47,348 nt of DNA from an uncultured Lachnospiraceae bacterium (lineage in GTDB: Bacteria > Bacillota > Clostridia > Lachnospirales > Lachnospiraceae): positions 1 through 47,348 of the forward strand of contig CAKQYS010000016.1 in the NCBI GenBank assembly GCA_934293375.1. The letters run 5' to 3'. The notes below the pieces were generated by a model. That model did no database searches and was not told where the DNA came from. It worked only from the letters and a program-made list of their open reading frames with translations. Positions 1 through 9,001 of this stretch are shown here, piece after piece. The position numbers were made by a program, and so were the translations under genes. Numbering within the stretch: the stretch's first letter is position 1; each line of letters starts with the position of its first letter.

Positions 1-2
1 GA

Positions 3-150
3 ACGGGTTCGATCTTCACTCCGTTACGGTCGGTGCCAAACAGATGTCCGCAGGACATCCGGCACCCTCTCACGCACGAAGAATACTGGGAAAGAAGAAC
101 GGATCATCGGGTGCAAATTGCTGATAAAGATATTGACGAAGATGGGTAGA
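3..150 (+). CDS. Possible C-terminal fragment of a gene running in from the left
   Basis: An open frame enters from the window edge and ends at a TAG at 148-150. Its last half (residues such as HEEYWERRTDHRVQIAD) looks protein-like and ends in an acidic tail DKDIDEDG. The first half is made of the palindromic repeat described at 18-70, so either a repeat has inserted near the end of a gene or the frame is fortuitous. No family is recognised. There is no start codon inside the window. Confidence that this is translated is low. Confidence 0.25.
18..70. repeat. Dispersed palindromic repeat, copy at window start
   Basis: The core is GATGTCCGCAGGACATC at 43-59, a perfect inverted repeat with a 3-base centre. 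Flanking bases (CGGTCGGTGC on the left, GCACCC on the right) match the modules downstream of tRNA-Leu at 37908-37957 at roughly four positions in five. The two places are about 38 kb apart, so this is a dispersed family, not a local duplication. Confidence 0.75.
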
Positions 151-210
151 TGTGCGAAACTTAGGAGTAAGAGCAGATGTCTATTATATAGAAGATAGAA
201 AGGAGTATGG

Positions 211-420
211 ATGATGGATGAGTTATCTATGATTGATGATATTGTAGCACAATTGGATGCAGATATGGCAAGAGGCGCAGGACATATCAATGTGGATATG
301 GATGAGAAGATAAATGGAAAGACGGTCGAGTCTATGGGATGTGTAGATTGTTCTAAAAATAAATTTGCATGTTCTGTTCCAACTTTGGATGATGGTTCGG
401 ATGATCTTCCAATTGAATAG
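211..420 (+). CDS. Small acidic Cys-containing protein of unknown function
   Basis: A 69-residue protein that I cannot assign to a family. It is acidic and has the cysteine pattern MGCVDCSKNKFAC near residues 43-55, suggesting metal binding or a disulfide; this is inference. There is no signal peptide or membrane segment. AAAGGAG at 199-205 precedes ATG at 211 (ATG 214 is also possible). It ends 14 bases before the MoxR gene and is very likely co-transcribed with it, so a role with the MoxR/DUF58/transglutaminase cluster is plausible but not shown. Confidence 0.6.
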   Translation: MMDELSMIDDIVAQLDADMARGAGHINVDMDEKINGKTVESMGCVDCSKNKFACSVPTLDDGSDDLPIE

Positions 421-434
421 AAACAGGAGGGTAT

Positions 435-1361
435 ATGAAGGAGAAGCTGGAATTTGCAATACAAGAAATTGCCCGTGTGGTGAAGGGTAAGGATGAGATC
501 ATAGAAAAGGTAATGGCTGCAATTCTGGCAGGTGGACATGTACTGCTTGAGGATATCCCGGGTGTTGGAAAGACTACGCTGGCAATGGCGATTGCCAGAA
601 CACTTTCGATGGATTATAACCGTGTACAGTTTACACCGGATGTATTGCCAAGTGATATTATGGGATTTTCGATGTACAATGCAAAGAGTGGTGAATTCGA
701 GTATCGGGAAGGTGCCGCATTTTGTAATTTGCTGTTGGCAGATGAGATTAACCGTACATCACCAAAGACACAATCGGCTTTGCTTGAGATCATGGAAGAG
801 AAGCGTGTGACAGTAGACACTGTGACACGACAGCTTCCTGAGCCGTTTGCCGTGATTGCGACAGAGAATCCACTTGGATCTTCGGGTACGCAGATGTTGC
901 CGGAATCTCAGTTGGATCGGTTTATGATATGCCTTTCAATGGGATATCCATCTCACGAGGCAGCGATTGAGATCCTCAAGGGACAGGAACGGGAGCCGGT
1001 GCGTAATATGCAGGCAGTGATTACACTGGAGGAGTTTGTGGCATTGCAGCAGAAGACCAAGACATTGCCGGTGCATGACTCTATTGTGGATTATATCGTG
1101 TCTTTGACAGAGGCTACCAGAGATGGTGAATATTTCAGTCTGGGAGCGAGTCCACGAGGTTCCATTGCATTACTTCGGATGTCACGGGCGGTTGCAGTGC
1201 TTCGCGGCAGAGAATATGTAACACCGGAAGATATTGCATATATATATACCGATGTACTTGCGCATCGTGTGAAGCTGGGTACGAAAGCACGTGCCAACGG
1301 AATGGATACGGTTACGGCTCTGAATGAAATCAGAAGCCGGATTAAAGTGCCAAGAACATAA
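435..1361 (+). CDS. MoxR-family AAA+ ATPase
   Basis: A 308-residue cytoplasmic AAA+ protein of the MoxR family, thought to act as a chaperone that assembles or activates partner complexes. Walker A is DIPGVGKTT at residues 40-48 and Walker B is LLLADE at 99-104, followed by the NRTSPKTQ stretch typical of MoxR. Length fits the family. The start has a good site, AGGAGG, just upstream. It is the first large gene of a MoxR-DUF58-transglutaminase run, a gene order found in many bacteria and often linked to envelope maturation. The client is probably the DUF58 protein encoded 15 bases downstream. Confidence 0.92.
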   Translation: MKEKLEFAIQEIARVVKGKDEIIEKVMAAILAGGHVLLEDIPGVGKTTLAMAIARTLSMDYNRVQFTPDVLPSDIMGFSMYNAKSGEFEYREGAAFCNLLLADEINRTSPKTQSALLEIMEEKRVTVDTVTRQLPEPFAVIATENPLGSSGTQMLPESQLDRFMICLSMGYPSHEAAIEILKGQEREPVRNMQAVITLEEFVALQQKTKTLPVHDSIVDYIVSLTEATRDGEYFSLGASPRGSIALLRMSRAVAVLRGREYVTPEDIAYIYTDVLAHRVKLGTKARANGMDTVTALNEIRSRIKVPRT

Positions 1362-1376
1362 AAAGGAGAACAGCAT

Positions 1377-2441
1377 ATGAAGCGGACATGGAATATCATG
1401 AAATATTTAATTATATTTGGTGCAAATCTGCTTATGCTGTTCTTTTTGCATGCGTATTTTAATCTGATCATTTTGATTTTTATGCTGATTCTTCCGGCAG
1501 TATCTATGATTGCAGCCAAGTATGCGACAGAGCGGTTAGAGGTGTCTTTTTCCGGTGTAAAGGAAGATATAGGGATCGAGAATCCATTTTTGATCAGGAT
1601 CGTAGTGGACAATCCCGCATGGTTTCCGTTGTTAAATGTAAATATAAAGCTGCAGGTCAGCAATTTGTTCATGCAACAGTCGGATATTCATGTGTTAAAT
1701 GTACCAGCCTATGCAAAAAAGAAGCAGGAGACACAGTATATGCTGAAGAGTGACTATATTGGGATTCTGCAGGTAGAAGCACAGCAGATACAGGTTATGG
1801 ACTGGTTGGGTTTTGTGATGTTTCATAAGGTATGCACGGCGAAACGGGAACTCGTACTGCTGCCGGAAGACTGTCTGCAGGTAGAACCCGATATGACGGC
1901 AGTGTCGGTTGGAATGACCGAGGTAGAAGAGAGCCGTCAGAAGGGAAATGATTTTTCTGAGGTGCAGGATGTGCGGGAATATCAGCCCGGTGACAAGCTC
2001 CAGAATATCCATTGGAAGCTGTCAGCTAAGAAGGATATTTTGATGGTGAAAGATCGTGTCGGTATGTCGTCCAGCAGGCTTGTGGTTTTGGTGGAACTCT
2101 ATCAGGATGAGACGATGATCTTAAACCGGATCGTGACGGCTGCATATGGTGTTGCGAAGACACTGCTTGACAGTCAGATTCCGTATGAGATTCGTTGGTG
2201 GAGTGTGCGTATGCAGGATATGAAGCGCTGTGTTATAGAGAATGAAAATATGCTCAGGTCATGGATAGAGGAAATGTATTATGAGGAGCCCTATGTACAG
2301 ATGGATTATGCCAGGACAGTGATGCAGGGGACAGCACAGGAGATCACCAGATATATGGTGGTGGGTTGTGCAAATGCGGATGCAGGGGATATTGCTTTTG
2401 TATATGGTGATGATGTAGCAGGCTATATATACAGTGATTAG
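1377..2441 (+). CDS. DUF58 domain membrane protein
   Basis: A 354-residue protein with two adjacent hydrophobic segments at about residues 9-45 and a cytosolic remainder. The DUF58 signature EYQPGDKLQNIHWKLSAKKD lies near residues 201-220. DUF58 proteins have a von Willebrand A-like fold and are regular partners of MoxR ATPases. AAAAGGAG precedes the start. The gene is followed after 20 bases by the transglutaminase-like gene, completing the usual trio. The biochemical role of DUF58 is not established, so no reaction is proposed. Confidence 0.9.
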   Translation: MKRTWNIMKYLIIFGANLLMLFFLHAYFNLIILIFMLILPAVSMIAAKYATERLEVSFSGVKEDIGIENPFLIRIVVDNPAWFPLLNVNIKLQVSNLFMQQSDIHVLNVPAYAKKKQETQYMLKSDYIGILQVEAQQIQVMDWLGFVMFHKVCTAKRELVLLPEDCLQVEPDMTAVSVGMTEVEESRQKGNDFSEVQDVREYQPGDKLQNIHWKLSAKKDILMVKDRVGMSSSRLVVLVELYQDETMILNRIVTAAYGVAKTLLDSQIPYEIRWWSVRMQDMKRCVIENENMLRSWIEEMYYEEPYVQMDYARTVMQGTAQEITRYMVVGCANADAGDIAFVYGDDVAGYIYSD

Positions 2442-2461
2442 AAGAAACCGGAAGGAGCCGG

Positions 2462-4828
2462 ATGTTGATGCAGGGATTGTTCCGAAAAAAGAAAAAAATA
2501 AAAGAGGATGTGACGCTGTGTCCGGGAGTACATCTGGTGGAAGATGTGAAGATGGGCGACATGACACCGGGGCAGGACGCATTGGTAAAGGGTCTGTCGG
2601 AAGCGTTGATTATGTTCGGCGCGATGGGGGGATTTTTGTCATGTCTGGAGGTCAATTATTATGTGGGAGCGGTAGCACTTGCTTATTTAGCGGCAGCGGC
2701 TTATTTCAGCTATTTGTTCAAATCCGGCAAATTGTGGGTCAGAGATCTGGGTTATCTTGCTTTTTTTGCAGTCTATAGTCTGGGTGTGATATCGTTTCGA
2801 TGGTATATTAACAGTGGATTTTATGCTTTGATCAACCTATATTATGACGAAGCATCTAAATATTTTGATATGGAAGCAGTACGCGATTTCCAGGAGGTGA
2901 TCGCAGATAGGCGGCTGACAATTACGATCGCAGCTATTTTCATTGGTGTGGCAGTGATTGTAATCCTGAATATCTATCTGTCAACCTATATGAGCATTCT
3001 GACAGCTGTTATTGTGTCAATACCAATGTTTGTGTTTCCGTTGTTTTTCAGAAAAGAGCCGGATTCCTTTTATGTAATATTGTTGCTTGCCGGGCTGTCC
3101 AGTGTTATCGCACAGAAAGGAAATGGTCATTATAAACGAAATAAGGAACAGACACAATTTGCGGTGAACCGAAAAAAGAGAGAACTGGGAATTACCTATT
3201 CACAGTCCGGGTGGGCTGTGCTGCAGATCATTCTTGTATTTGTATGTTTGTCCGGGTTTGTGATTTCAACTTTAAATATAGTATATCCGAAGGATGAATT
3301 CTTTTACCGGTTTAAGAATAGTTCATTGAAAGCCTCAATGGAAGATACTGTGGAAAATGTGATGTTGACGGGTATCAGCAGTTTGTTTGATTTTTACAGA
3401 TCTACAGGGGGAATGAGTGGAGGACAGCTTGGAGGTGTCAGTTCGGTCAGATCGGATTATCTGCCGGATCTTGAGGTTACATTTGCACCATACTCATATG
3501 AACGCTTATACTTGCGAGGCTTTGTGGGGGAACATTATGATACTGACCACTGGTCAAAGGATGATGATGGTCTTATGCATTCTGCTGTATCGGGCAGTGC
3601 AAAGGGGCAGATCGAGATCCGGAATGTAGGGGCCTCTGATGGATATTTATATATGCCGTATTATACAGAATTGGATGATCATATGGCAGAACGCTATATC
3701 AGCGGGAATGGTATACAGCAATGGGACACACAGGTATACACCTATTATCCGGAAATATCTATTCAGCAGGAGGATGGTTCTTATAGACGATCAGATGTTG
3801 GTTTTGCGGGAGAAGAGGACATAAAGGACAGTTATCTGGAGGTCCCGGAATCTAATTATGAGACGATTCGCAATTTTTGCAAGGATCTTGGAGTGACAGA
3901 CAAAGATTCTAAGGAACAGATCATTAACAAATTAATCCTGTATTTTCAGGACAATATTCCATATACATTAAGACCGGGTTCCATGCCAAGAGGCGCAGAT
4001 TTTGTGAATTATTTTCTGGAAAAGAACAAGAAAGGATTCTGTGCACATTTTGCATCAGCTGCGACCCTGATATTCCGGTATTATGGTATTCCGGCGAGAT
4101 ATGTGGAGGGATATGCCATTGATTACTCACAGGTAATGGATGCGGATCTGGTAGAGAATAAGAAATACGAGGATTTTTTTGAGGGAGATGCTCCGCTTGG
4201 AAAGACTGCGGTCGTTAAGGTATCTGCAAGAGATGCGGATGCGCATGCATGGGTGGAGGTTTATCTGGATCATAAGTGGGAGACCGTGGAGGTGACACCA
4301 TCATCGGATGAAGAGGAGATTGATGACTTCTGGTCGGTATTTGGCAACATGCTCTCTGGCGGTGACGATAACCGGGATGCTGTCAATGGAGTGAATATCG
4401 GACAGGGATTTTCTATGGACAGAATGAAATGGGTGTTTTTGTTTATCATAGGCATATTCGGTGTGTTTGTTTTATTGGTGATAGCGCGGATCGCTGCCCG
4501 AAAAGTGATTCGATTTGCCGGTTATCATGGTAGGGATGATCGTGAAAATATCGTAGCATATTATCGGTACCTATGCGATTGTCTTCGCATTTTAAATGCA
4601 GATTTTCAATATGCAGACAGTCATGCAGTGCAGCTTCGGTATATGATGCCGGATGCTTCTGATAAGGAACGGCAGCAGCTGGCTATGCAGATGGAGCGGA
4701 TCAGTTATAGTGTGGGCATGATGCCGGATGTGGACGATGCACTGATGGAAAAGCTGCGACAGATATGGAAACAATGTAGAAAACAGTATCCTGTAAAAGA
4801 CAGGTTCCGATTATTTATAAGAATGTGA
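2462..4828 (+). CDS. Multi-pass membrane protein with transglutaminase-like domain
   Basis: A 788-residue protein with several membrane segments in the first 270 residues, a large extracytoplasmic region, and one more membrane segment near residue 660 before a cytosolic C-terminal tail. The transglutaminase/cysteine protease-like core has its cysteine in KGFCAHFASAAT (about Cys527) and its histidine in DADAHAWVEVY (about His595). The third position reads VEVTPSS, with Glu where Asp is usual. AAGGAG at 2452-2457 supports ATG 2462; ATG 2468 is an alternative. This family of membrane transglutaminase-like proteins is a standard neighbour of MoxR and DUF58 and probably modifies cell-surface proteins or peptidoglycan; the substrate is unknown. 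Confidence 0.88.
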   Translation: MLMQGLFRKKKKIKEDVTLCPGVHLVEDVKMGDMTPGQDALVKGLSEALIMFGAMGGFLSCLEVNYYVGAVALAYLAAAAYFSYLFKSGKLWVRDLGYLAFFAVYSLGVISFRWYINSGFYALINLYYDEASKYFDMEAVRDFQEVIADRRLTITIAAIFIGVAVIVILNIYLSTYMSILTAVIVSIPMFVFPLFFRKEPDSFYVILLLAGLSSVIAQKGNGHYKRNKEQTQFAVNRKKRELGITYSQSGWAVLQIILVFVCLSGFVISTLNIVYPKDEFFYRFKNSSLKASMEDTVENVMLTGISSLFDFYRSTGGMSGGQLGGVSSVRSDYLPDLEVTFAPYSYERLYLRGFVGEHYDTDHWSKDDDGLMHSAVSGSAKGQIEIRNVGASDGYLYMPYYTELDDHMAERYISGNGIQQWDTQVYTYYPEISIQQEDGSYRRSDVGFAGEEDIKDSYLEVPESNYETIRNFCKDLGVTDKDSKEQIINKLILYFQDNIPYTLRPGSMPRGADFVNYFLEKNKKGFCAHFASAATLIFRYYGIPARYVEGYAIDYSQVMDADLVENKKYEDFFEGDAPLGKTAVVKVSARDADAHAWVEVYLDHKWETVEVTPSSDEEEIDDFWSVFGNMLSGGDDNRDAVNGVNIGQGFSMDRMKWVFLFIIGIFGVFVLLVIARIAARKVIRFAGYHGRDDRENIVAYYRYLCDCLRILNADFQYADSHAVQLRYMMPDASDKERQQLAMQMERISYSVGMMPDVDDALMEKLRQIWKQCRKQYPVKDRFRLFIRM

Positions 4829-4839
4829 GGGATCAATAT

Positions 4840-6120
4840 ATGAGAAGAAGGCATAGAGGATATAGAAGGAGGAGAAAGGGACCGGTCATTGCAGGCTTGT
4901 TGTGTCTGGTGGTGGCAGGTATATTTATATGGAGATGGAATCCATTTGCCGGCAGAGAGGTACAGGATTCTGATCCGGATACGACTTCCTATACAGAAGC
5001 TGAGGATCATACAGCTGCAGCAGTTACGACAGAGAGTCAGATATCCAGTGAGGATACTACGGAAGCATTGGATACCACAGAAGCATTGGCTGTATCAACA
5101 TATCTGGAACAGATGACGCTTCGTGAAAAGGTCAGTCAGCTTATTTTTTTGCACGGTCAGGGAGAGAGTATAGAAACACTGTTTAAATATCAGGTTGGAG
5201 GCATTATTTTATTTGATGCATTTTTCCGGGATAAGAGTGCAGATCAGGTGATACAGGGTATTGAAGATATGCAGAGTGTGATGAAGATTCCAATGCTGGT
5301 TGCAGTTGATGAGGAAGGTGGCAGCGTTGTCAGAGTGAGTAATCACAGAGCTTTGTCTACAGAAAAATTCCAGTCACCACGCAGACTCTACCGGGAGGGT
5401 GGAATGGATCTGATCAGGGAAGATACAATTGATAAATCGGAGCTGCTGCGGGGATATGGTATCAATGTCAATCTGGCTCCGGTTGCAGATGTCTCCGTGT
5501 CCGGTTCTGATTATATACATGATCGTGCATTTGGCAAAAATGCCGAAGAAACGGCAGATTATGTGTCCAATGTGGTGACCGAGATGCAGAAATGCGGCAT
5601 TGGAAGTGTTGTCAAGCATTTTCCGGGATATGGGAATAACCGCGATACACATAAACATTTTGTGAAAGACAGGCGGGACTATGAAACATTTGAAAAATCA
5701 GATCTGATCCCGTTTGAGGCTGCAATAGAAGCCGGTGTGAATGGTGTTCTGGTGAGCCATAATATAGTAGAATGTATGGATGATACCTATCCGGCGTCAT
5801 TGTCTCCGGCGGTACATCGTCTGCTACGGGAGAAGATGGGTTTTGATGGAGTGATCATGACGGATGATCTTGTGATGAAGGCAATCCAAAAGGCTGAATT
5901 TGATCAGGAACCTGCGGTACTTGCATTTGCAGCAGGAAATGATATGATCATCAGTTCTGATTATGAAAATGATATGCAGGCAGTGGTGGATGCCGTACAA
6001 GACGGTACCTTATCGCAGGATGCGATCGATGAGAGTGTCAAGCGTGTGCTGGCGTGGAAAAACAGTCTGGGATTGTTACAGACACCGAAGCAGACGCCGG
6101 CTGATCAAGTATCTGATTAA
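4840..6120 (+). CDS. Membrane-anchored GH3 beta-N-acetylhexosaminidase-like glycosidase
   Basis: About 426 residues. A very basic N-terminus (RRRHRGYRRRRK) is followed by one hydrophobic segment and a Thr/Glu-rich linker to about residue 80, then a single GH3 catalytic domain. KHFPGYGNNRDTH at about residue 258 matches the NagZ-type motif (family form KHFPGHG..D.H), and MTDDLVM at about 340 carries the expected Asp nucleophile. It probably trims N-acetylglucosamine from peptidoglycan fragments at the outer membrane face; this is inferred from the family. A GTG at 4825 overlapping the previous stop gives a longer frame, but GAGGG at 4827-4831 fits ATG 4840 best. It is translationally close to the transglutaminase gene. 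Confidence 0.87.
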   Translation: MRRRHRGYRRRRKGPVIAGLLCLVVAGIFIWRWNPFAGREVQDSDPDTTSYTEAEDHTAAAVTTESQISSEDTTEALDTTEALAVSTYLEQMTLREKVSQLIFLHGQGESIETLFKYQVGGIILFDAFFRDKSADQVIQGIEDMQSVMKIPMLVAVDEEGGSVVRVSNHRALSTEKFQSPRRLYREGGMDLIREDTIDKSELLRGYGINVNLAPVADVSVSGSDYIHDRAFGKNAEETADYVSNVVTEMQKCGIGSVVKHFPGYGNNRDTHKHFVKDRRDYETFEKSDLIPFEAAIEAGVNGVLVSHNIVECMDDTYPASLSPAVHRLLREKMGFDGVIMTDDLVMKAIQKAEFDQEPAVLAFAAGNDMIISSDYENDMQAVVDAVQDGTLSQDAIDESVKRVLAWKNSLGLLQTPKQTPADQVSD

Positions 6121-6149
6121 TGAATAGAAAGAAACAGAAGAGGTGTGAG

Positions 6150-7157
6150 ATGACAGAGAAAGGAACATATTTAAAGGATATTTCGCAAGCAGAACGACAG
6201 ATGTATATTCTGGAATTGTTGTCCGTGAATCCGCAGGGATTTCGGCTGCAGGATATTGTAGACAAATTTGATTCGTGGGGAATCGAGGTAAAACCCCGCA
6301 CGATCAAACGGGATATTGATGTGTTATCTGTGAATTTCTTTATCGTGGAGGAGGAACGCGGCAAAGATATCTATTACAGAGCAGATAAATATAGTCTTGA
6401 AAATATTGATATTACAATGTCAGATCTTATGTCGATTGCATTTATACAGGAGCTTTTAGGACAGTATCGTGGGCTGGATGTCGCTAACCATGGTATAGCT
6501 TTTTTGGATCGTATTACAAAGAAGCTTGGTGTTACCAAGAAAATGCAGTTTATGGATTTTAAAAACATGATCAAGGATCTGGATGTGAGCCGAAGCAAGA
6601 ATCTTGATGTAAAACCGGAGATTGAACATGCAGTCAGAAATGCAATAGACCAGCACAAAAAGCTCAAGATCGTGTATTATAGTTGGAATAGCGACAAAGA
6701 GGAGACCCGGGTGATACAACCCTATCGGTTTGTGATGATTGATGGATATATGAGTGTGGAGGCATTCTGTGAACTTCGGGGCGAGATCCGCAATTTTCGA
6801 TTGTCGAGAATCCGTAAACTGGAAATACAGGAGGACACATTTGATGTGGATCCGGAGTTGTTGTCGGGACAAATGCCGTTTATTCATCTGCAGGGAGGGG
6901 AACCGGAACAGCTCGTGCTGCAGTTTGATGCCATCAAGGGCAGATATGTGGAAGAATATGATCATGACCGGGCTGACAGGCTCGAAAAGCAGGAGGATGG
7001 CAGTGTATTATTTTACAAAAAAACAGCGATTACGGATGAGGTCAAATGTTATGTGCTTGGATTTGGATGTCATGTTAAGGTGATGGAACCGGAACATTTT
7101 GCAAAGGAGATCCAGAAAGAAATCACAAAGATAGCTTCATTATATGAAAAAAAATAA
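6150..7157 (+). CDS. WYL-domain transcriptional regulator (DeoR-like HTH)
   Basis: About 335 residues. The N-terminal 70 residues form a winged helix-turn-helix (LQDIVDKFDSWGIEVKPRTI), followed by a WYL domain that in other members senses nucleic acid or ligands, with the WYL-region signature around RVIQPYRFVMIDGYMSVEAF. The frame is open back to ATG 6120, which overlaps the previous stop but lacks a ribosome site; AGAGGTG before ATG 6150 makes MTEKGTYL the likely N-terminus. It ends the cluster and shares a hairpin region with the converging tRNA-Gln. It may control the upstream genes, but no operator is identified. Confidence 0.85.
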   Translation: MTEKGTYLKDISQAERQMYILELLSVNPQGFRLQDIVDKFDSWGIEVKPRTIKRDIDVLSVNFFIVEEERGKDIYYRADKYSLENIDITMSDLMSIAFIQELLGQYRGLDVANHGIAFLDRITKKLGVTKKMQFMDFKNMIKDLDVSRSKNLDVKPEIEHAVRNAIDQHKKLKIVYYSWNSDKEETRVIQPYRFVMIDGYMSVEAFCELRGEIRNFRLSRIRKLEIQEDTFDVDPELLSGQMPFIHLQGGEPEQLVLQFDAIKGRYVEEYDHDRADRLEKQEDGSVLFYKKTAITDEVKCYVLGFGCHVKVMEPEHFAKEIQKEITKIASLYEKK

Positions 7158-7180
7158 GGACATCTTTATCAGATGTCCTT
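7149..7180 (-). terminator. Terminator of tRNA-Gln
   Basis: AAGGACATCT and AGATGTCCTT form a perfect 10-base-pair stem with a 5-base loop. Read on the minus strand it is followed by a T-rich tract (TATTTTTTTTC), so it ends the tRNA transcript. It overlaps the end of the WYL gene and could serve that gene only weakly. Confidence 0.85.
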
Positions 7181-7186
7181 ATGAAG

Positions 7187-7258
7187 CAGGGGTAACAGGA
7201 TTCGAACCTGTACATACTGGAATCAGAATCCAGGGCCTTACCATTTGGCGATACCCCT
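7187..7258 (-). tRNA. tRNA-Gln (anticodon CTG)
   Basis: A complete 72-base cloverleaf on the minus strand. The acceptor arm pairs AGGGGTA with TACCCCT and has discriminator G; the D arm is followed by the anticodon stem CTGGA/TCCAG around loop TTCTGAT, and the T arm is ACAGG-TTCGAAT-CCTGT. The anticodon CTG reads CAG codons. The 3' CCA is not encoded. A good promoter lies upstream (7275-7303) and a terminator downstream, so it is an independent single-tRNA transcript. Confidence 0.95.
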
Positions 7259-7274
7259 TCACTCACAAGACAGT

Positions 7275-7303
7275 ATTATACGGGATAAGAATAAAAAATG
7301 CAA
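7275..7303 (-). promoter_or_regulatory. Promoter of tRNA-Gln
   Basis: On the minus strand TTGCAT and TATAAT are separated by 17 bases, about 17 bases before the mature tRNA 5' end. Confidence 0.75.
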
Positions 7304-7369
7304 GTATTTTTTTCGAAAAAATCAAAAAAATTTATTTGTTTGAAAAATGGATGAAAATCAGACTTCCTC

Positions 7370-7398
7370 TTGTCATTCATTTTTGTTCATGTTATCCT
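7370..7398 (+). promoter_or_regulatory. Candidate promoter for the thioesterase operon
   Basis: TTGTCA, 17 bases, TATCCT, located 38 bases before the thioesterase start. The -35 is good and the -10 moderate. Confidence 0.4.
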
Positions 7399-7435
7399 TG
7401 TTAGAGTATAGTTTGACAGGTAAGAAGGTTAGTGT

Positions 7436-8155
7436 ATGTATGAATATGAAGCAGATGTAAGGTACACAGAGGTGACAAAAGGACTGCAGGTGCCTTTACA
7501 TCAGATTATTGATTATTTTCAGGATTGTTCGATCATGGATTCGGAGATGCTGGGTAAAGGTGTGCTTTACCTGGAGCAACATAGGAAAGGATGGATTCTG
7601 ACAGCATGGCAGATTGAGATATTGCAGATGCCGGAATATCGCCAGCATATTACGGTCAGGACCTGGCCATACGATTTTAATGGTATTTATGGATATCGTA
7701 ATTTTCAGATCTGCGATGCACAGGGACAGACGATGGTACAGGCGAATTCTCTGTGGTGTATGATGAGCATGGATACAGGAATGCCGTTGAAGCTGACTCC
7801 GGATGATACACAGGGGTATGAATTGCGACCGGCAATCGATATGACTCCGGTGAGCAGAAAGCTTCCGGTCTATCCGGACGGTGAGCGTATGGAGCCGTTT
7901 GCAGTCAGAAAGAATGACATTGATACAAATGGACATGTGAATAATGCAAGGTATATAGCATATGCGGAAGAGTATGTACCGGATGCCTTTAAGACTGAGC
8001 ATATCCGTGTACAGTACAAGCGGGCAGCAAAATATGGTGACCGGATATATCCGGTGGTATCTGAGATTGAACAGGGATATGGTGTGATGCTCTGCGATGA
8101 GTCATATAAGCCATATGTTGTAATAGAGTTTTTGACAGGACAGAATGGAGATTAG
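7436..8155 (+). CDS. Acyl-ACP thioesterase (hot-dog fold)
   Basis: A 239-residue double hot-dog protein of the FatA/FatB-like bacterial acyl-ACP thioesterase family, which hydrolyses acyl-ACP to release free fatty acid. Conserved features include the N-terminal VRYTEVTKGLQVPLHQIIDY, the RTWPYDFNGIYGYRNF strand region, and the second-domain segment DIDTNGHVNNARYIAYAEEY with the conserved Asn and His. There is no signal peptide. AGAAGG precedes ATG 7436. The next gene begins at its stop codon, so they are co-transcribed. Confidence 0.88.
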   Translation: MYEYEADVRYTEVTKGLQVPLHQIIDYFQDCSIMDSEMLGKGVLYLEQHRKGWILTAWQIEILQMPEYRQHITVRTWPYDFNGIYGYRNFQICDAQGQTMVQANSLWCMMSMDTGMPLKLTPDDTQGYELRPAIDMTPVSRKLPVYPDGERMEPFAVRKNDIDTNGHVNNARYIAYAEEYVPDAFKTEHIRVQYKRAAKYGDRIYPVVSEIEQGYGVMLCDESYKPYVVIEFLTGQNGD

Positions 8156-8156
8156 T

Positions 8157-8981
8157 ATGGTAGAATTAGGAAAATGGCAGCATCTTTCGGTCATCCGTAG
8201 TAAGGATTTTGGTGTATATGTGGGGGATGCAGAGGATGCGGTGCTGTTGCCGAGAAAACAGGTTCCGGAAGGGCTGAAGGCCGGAGATTCCATCGATGTA
8301 TTTGTATATAAGGATTCAGAGGATCGTATGATCGCTACGGTCAATATGCCATTGATCACAATGGGTGAGATCGCACCACTCAGAGTGGCTGGTGTAACAG
8401 ATATTGGTGCATTTATGGACTGGGGACTGGAGAAGGATATTTTGCTTCCGTTTAAGGAACAGACCTGTAAGGTAGAGACGGGAAAGGAATATCTGGTTCG
8501 AATGTATATGGATAAGAGCGACAGACTCTGTGTGAGTATGAAGCTATACCAATATCTGTTGCAGGATTCCGGTTATGCAGCAGGAGATGAAGTAGAAGGC
8601 ACTGTGTATGAACTCAGTGATGAGTGGGGTGCATTTGTGGCAGTTGAGAATCAGTATTCAGCACTGATTCCGAAAAAAGAACTGTATTGCCCTTTAAAGC
8701 CCGGTGATCACATTGTGGCGCGTGTGACGAAAGTATTAGAGGATGGAAAGCTTTCACTCAGTGTAAGACGCCCTGCTTATCAACAGATGGATGCAGATGG
8801 TGAAGCGGTTATGCGGCTGTTAGAAGCATATGACGGTGTGCTCCCATTTACAGAAAAGGCTTCGCCTGAAGTGATCAGGAGAGAGCTGAACATGAGTAAG
8901 GCTTCCTTTAAGCGTGCAGTCGGAGGTTTGTATAAGGCACATAAGATCTCCATCACAGATGGTAAGATCAGGAAAATATAA
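8157..8981 (+). CDS. cvfB: CvfB-like S1-domain RNA-binding protein
   Basis: About 274 residues with successive S1-like beta-barrels (LSVIRSKDFGVYVGD near the N-terminus; APLRVAGVTDIGAFMDWG; VEGTVYELSDEWGAFVAVEN) and a C-terminal winged helix (SPEVIRRELNMSKASFKRAV), the arrangement of CvfB/YitL. The family binds RNA and affects virulence gene expression in staphylococci; the role here is unknown. ATG 8145, inside the thioesterase gene, also opens this frame, but TGGAG at 8146-8150 favours ATG 8157. Confidence 0.82.
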   Translation: MVELGKWQHLSVIRSKDFGVYVGDAEDAVLLPRKQVPEGLKAGDSIDVFVYKDSEDRMIATVNMPLITMGEIAPLRVAGVTDIGAFMDWGLEKDILLPFKEQTCKVETGKEYLVRMYMDKSDRLCVSMKLYQYLLQDSGYAAGDEVEGTVYELSDEWGAFVAVENQYSALIPKKELYCPLKPGDHIVARVTKVLEDGKLSLSVRRPAYQQMDADGEAVMRLLEAYDGVLPFTEKASPEVIRRELNMSKASFKRAVGGLYKAHKISITDGKIRKI

Positions 8982-9001
8982 TCAATCAGGAGGAATTCAC
9001 T

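Noticed and set aside
24..539. A 171-codon minus-strand frame at the left edge
   Set aside because: It runs opposite the small Cys protein and the MoxR start, is Ser/His/Pro-rich and lacks any recognisable domain.
7144..7404. An 86-codon plus-strand frame across tRNA-Gln
   Set aside because: It is the reverse reading of the tRNA and its terminator and promoter.
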